From Phaeobacter sp. G2 (lineage in GTDB: Bacteria > Pseudomonadota > Alphaproteobacteria > Rhodobacterales > Rhodobacteraceae), in the NCBI GenBank assembly GCA_025163595.1, contig CP104105.1:45762-109761 (forward strand): a DNA stretch of 64,000 nucleotides, written 5' to 3'. The position numbers and the translations under genes are program-made. Positions within the stretch are counted from its first letter, which is position 1. Every line of letters begins with the position of its first letter. Under the pieces are notes generated by a model, which saw only the letters and a program-made list of their open reading frames with translations, did no database searches and was not told where the DNA came from. Shown here piece by piece: positions 62,050 to 64,000 of the stretch.

Positions 62050-64000
62050 TCAGTTTTGCCGCAGCCAGAGCTCAGTCGTGGCGCCACTGTGCGGTTGGCT
62101 CCATTTGTAAATCGCCGCAAGCAGGGCCTGTTTGTTGATTGGCTTGCTGAGGAAATCATCCATGCCTGCGGCCAGGCATTTGTCACGATGAGAGTCCAGC
62201 GCATTGGCGGTCAGGGCGATGATAGGGCAGCCTGTCCCGCTGGCCTGAGCGGCGCTTTCAATTGCGCGGATTTTTAGCGTCGCCTCGACCCCATCCATCA
62301 CCGGCATCATCATATCCATCAGAATAATGTCCGGCTGGACCTCCGTGAACAGCTCGACCGCCTCGGCACCGTTTGCAGCAATGGTGATGTCAAACCCCGC
62401 GTCCTTGAGCATCCGTGTCACAACCAGCTGATTGGTGCGGTTGTCCTCTGCGATCAGCAGCTTCATACATTCGGTGTTTTGCGGAGCCACCCGACTGGGA
62501 GAGCTGAGGCTGGGCGACTGTTTCTCAGGACTAAGCGCCCGCCCAAGCACTTGTTTTAACTGCGCGGCGCGCAGCGGCTTGAGAACGATTTCACAATCCT
62601 TCAACCCATCCTCACCGAACCGGCTCATGGCAAGGTCAACCGAAGACAGCATGACAATTGGCAGTGTTGCATAGTCAGGAATGGCCCGAATGCGCCGTGC
62701 CAAGGCGCGACCGTTCATTCCCGGCATCTGGTAATCCAGGATGGCAAAGTCCAAGGATCCAAAGTCCTGACGCGCATTCGCCAGCACCTCCAGGGCCTGC
62801 GCTCCGCTACTGGCCTCAAGGCTGCGTACGTCCCAGGTGTTCAGCCGTTCCGTCAGGATCAGCCGGTTCAGCTCCAGATCATCAACAACAAGACCGGTTA
62901 GCCCCTTCAGGGTCGGCACGGTCACCGGAACCGCCTCCACCTGATCGGCGAGCGGCAAATCCAGCTGAACCGTAAAGACCGAGCCCTTCCCTTCTGTGGA
63001 ATCCACCGACACACCGCCGCCCATCAAATTCACCAGACGCGCTGAAATAGCCAGCCCAAGACCGGTGCCTTCGAAGCTGCGCGTTGCGCCAGTATCCACC
63101 TGCTCAAAGGCACTAAAGACCGACTCAAGCCGGTTTTCGGGGATACCAATACCGGTATCCGTGACGCTGATTGTCAGACCGTAGCCTTTCGGGTTTTTCT
63201 CACCGCTCACATCAATATAGACATAGCCCATATCCGTAAACTTCACCGCATTACCAATGATATTGGTAATCACTTGGCGGATGCGACCAACATCGCCCTC
63301 GAAAAATTCCGGCAGGTCTGGATCATAGCGCAAAATGATCTCGACCCCCTTGCCCGTGGCCTTGGGCGACAGCAGCGTGACCACATCTTCGATGGCTGTC
63401 AGTAGATTAAACGGCACCCGGATCAGTTCGAACTTCCCTGCTTCGATCTTGGAGAAGTTGAGAATGTCATTGATAATTGTCAGCAGCGCAGAGCCGGATT
63501 TTGAAATGGTTTCAGCATAGATCTGCTGATCCTCATCCAGGTCGGTTTCCATGATCAGCTCTGCCATGCCAATCACGCCATTCATTGGCGTGCGGATTTC
63601 ATGGCTCATATTGGCTAAAAACTCCGACTTCGCCTGATTGGCAATATCTGCTTCCTCGCAGGCGCGCTCCAGAGCCAATTCACGTTCATCGCGCTCAGCG
63701 AAGGTGTCTTCCAGAACACCCACCGAAAAGTTGAGCGCCCAGAATTCCCGAGAGGCATACCAAGGTAAGGTTCCGGCCCGCCCACGCGCACCGGCTAAAA
63801 CATCCGACATCCGCAGGTGAATCGTTTTCAGGGGATTCAGAGCCAAAATACTGATCAACCCCAAAACCAGTGCTGACAGCCCAGCAACCGCAAGGACGGT
63901 CCACATGATCGTATATCGGACCCTTTCCTGCACCAAGGCCTGCCCTTCCAGCATCGACCACCGCACGACCATCGTGCCGAACTTGAACCCTTCCATTTCG
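62050..64000 (-). CDS. Membrane hybrid histidine kinase with two receiver domains (partial, 5' end outside window)
   Basis: The frame is open to the right edge, so the N-terminal periplasmic sensor is cut off; the first Met in the window is not the start. Visible in order: the end of a sensor, one membrane segment ([22 protein letters not shown]), HAMP-like linker, HisKA with the phosphohistidine in [13 protein letters not shown], ATPase domain ([26 protein letters not shown]), a first receiver ([13 protein letters not shown]) and a second receiver ([15 protein letters not shown]) at the C-terminus. Such proteins pass phosphate on to a phosphotransfer protein. The signal and partner are unknown. 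Confidence 0.9.
   Translation of the reverse strand, partial: EMEGFKFGTMVVRWSMLEGQALVQERVRYTIMWTVLAVAGLSALVLGLISILALNPLKTIHLRMSDVLAGARGRAGTLPWYASREFWALNFSVGVLEDTFAERDERELALERACEEADIANQAKSEFLANMSHEIRTPMNGVIGMAELIMETDLDEDQQIYAETISKSGSALLTIINDILNFSKIEAGKFELIRVPFNLLTAIEDVVTLLSPKATGKGVEIILRYDPDLPEFFEGDVGRIRQVITNIIGNAVKFTDMGYVYIDVSGEKNPKGYGLTISVTDTGIGIPENRLESVFSAFEQVDTGATRSFEGTGLGLAISARLVNLMGGGVSVDSTEGKGSVFTVQLDLPLADQVEAVPVTVPTLKGLTGLVVDDLELNRLILTERLNTWDVRSLEASSGAQALEVLANARQDFGSLDFAILDYQMPGMNGRALARRIRAIPDYATLPIVMLSSVDLAMSRFGEDGLKDCEIVLKPLRAAQLKQVLGRALSPEKQSPSLSSPSRVAPQNTECMKLLIAEDNRTNQLVVTRMLKDAGFDITIAANGAEAVELFTEVQPDIILMDMMMPVMDGVEATLKIRAIESAAQASGTGCPIIALTANALDSHRDKCLAAGMDDFLSKPINKQALLAAIYKWSQPHSGATTELWLRQN

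Noticed and set aside
63994..63996. ATG at the right edge as start of the hybrid kinase
   Set aside because: The sequence right after it reads like the end of a periplasmic sensor, directly before a membrane segment, so the gene begins outside the window.
1..64000. CRISPR array, tRNA or rRNA genes, prophage
   Set aside because: No spaced direct-repeat array, cloverleaf or phage structural gene was noticed by eye; a tRNA scan was not possible.

Overview
The window looks like a chromosomal segment of a high-GC marine alphaproteobacterium, most likely of the Roseobacter group (Rhodobacterales). This is inferred from the overall protein character, the compact 4-bp-overlap operons, the che cluster that lies apart from flagellar genes, the five-step hut pathway (hutF plus hutG), the modABC and zur-znuABC operons, and the ALDH/FAD-oxidase pair of amaAB type. 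No rRNA or tRNA gene, CRISPR array or intact mobile element was seen.

Layout. (1) 1-11.5 kb: the end of a type VI secretion locus. It has the OmpA-like end of TssL, TssM/IcmF, TagF, a PP2C phosphatase (PppA) and, convergent to them, a membrane Ser/Thr kinase (PpkA-like), which together form a threonine-phosphorylation control module. It is followed by an OmpA-like protein, a membrane-anchored M15-like peptidase, a secreted protein of unknown role and a secreted caspase-Sel1-peptidoglycan-binding protein. (2) 11.6-21.0 kb: a chemotaxis cluster. STAS, cheY, cheA, cheW, cheR, cheY and a small unknown gene run leftwards; a transducer, cheB and cheD run rightwards. (3) 21.2-27.0 kb: modABC, two tandem LysM/solute-binding-protein fusions and an unrecognised membrane protein. 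(4) 27.7-34.7 kb: a compact acyl-carrier-protein pathway: a thioesterase-like protein with cysteine at the nucleophile position, a fatty-acyl-AMP ligase, a fused double cytochrome P450-like protein, a stand-alone ACP and a NodU/CmcH-type carbamoyltransferase. A decayed piece of a Tn3-family transposase sits just after it. This is the part of the window most likely to hold undescribed biology. (5) 35.0-42.4 kb: the histidine utilisation genes hutF / hutIHGU / hutC, with a perfect palindrome between hutF and hutI that is a good candidate HutC operator. (6) 42.6-49.1 kb: a soluble PAS hybrid histidine kinase, then an operon of M20 amidohydrolase, diaminopropionate ammonia-lyase-like PLP enzyme, M24 hydrolase and Lrp/AsnC regulator, of unknown substrate. 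(7) 49.4-53.8 kb: an ASCH protein, a possible small gene, a trans-sulfuration-type PLP enzyme, a GNAT acetyltransferase and an aspartate-type aminotransferase. (8) 54.0-58.7 kb: two back-to-back LysR genes divergent from an aldehyde dehydrogenase / FAD amine oxidase pair resembling pipecolate/lysine catabolism. (9) 58.8-62.0 kb: znuA divergent from zur-znuC-znuB, with two Zur-box-like sites between. (10) 62.05-64 kb: a hybrid sensor kinase that runs off the right edge.

How they work together. The TagF/PppA/PpkA module probably gates the secretion apparatus. CheA/W/R/B/D/Y with the transducer form one signalling pathway. The hut operon would convert histidine to glutamate, ammonia and formate. 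Zur would shut off the zinc importer when zinc is plentiful. For the acyl pathway the simplest reading is: the ligase adenylates an acid and loads it on the ACP, the P450-like protein modifies it (if active), the carbamoyltransferase decorates a hydroxyl, and the thioesterase releases it; the product is unknown. All assignments are by eye from motifs and gene order; no database search was run.
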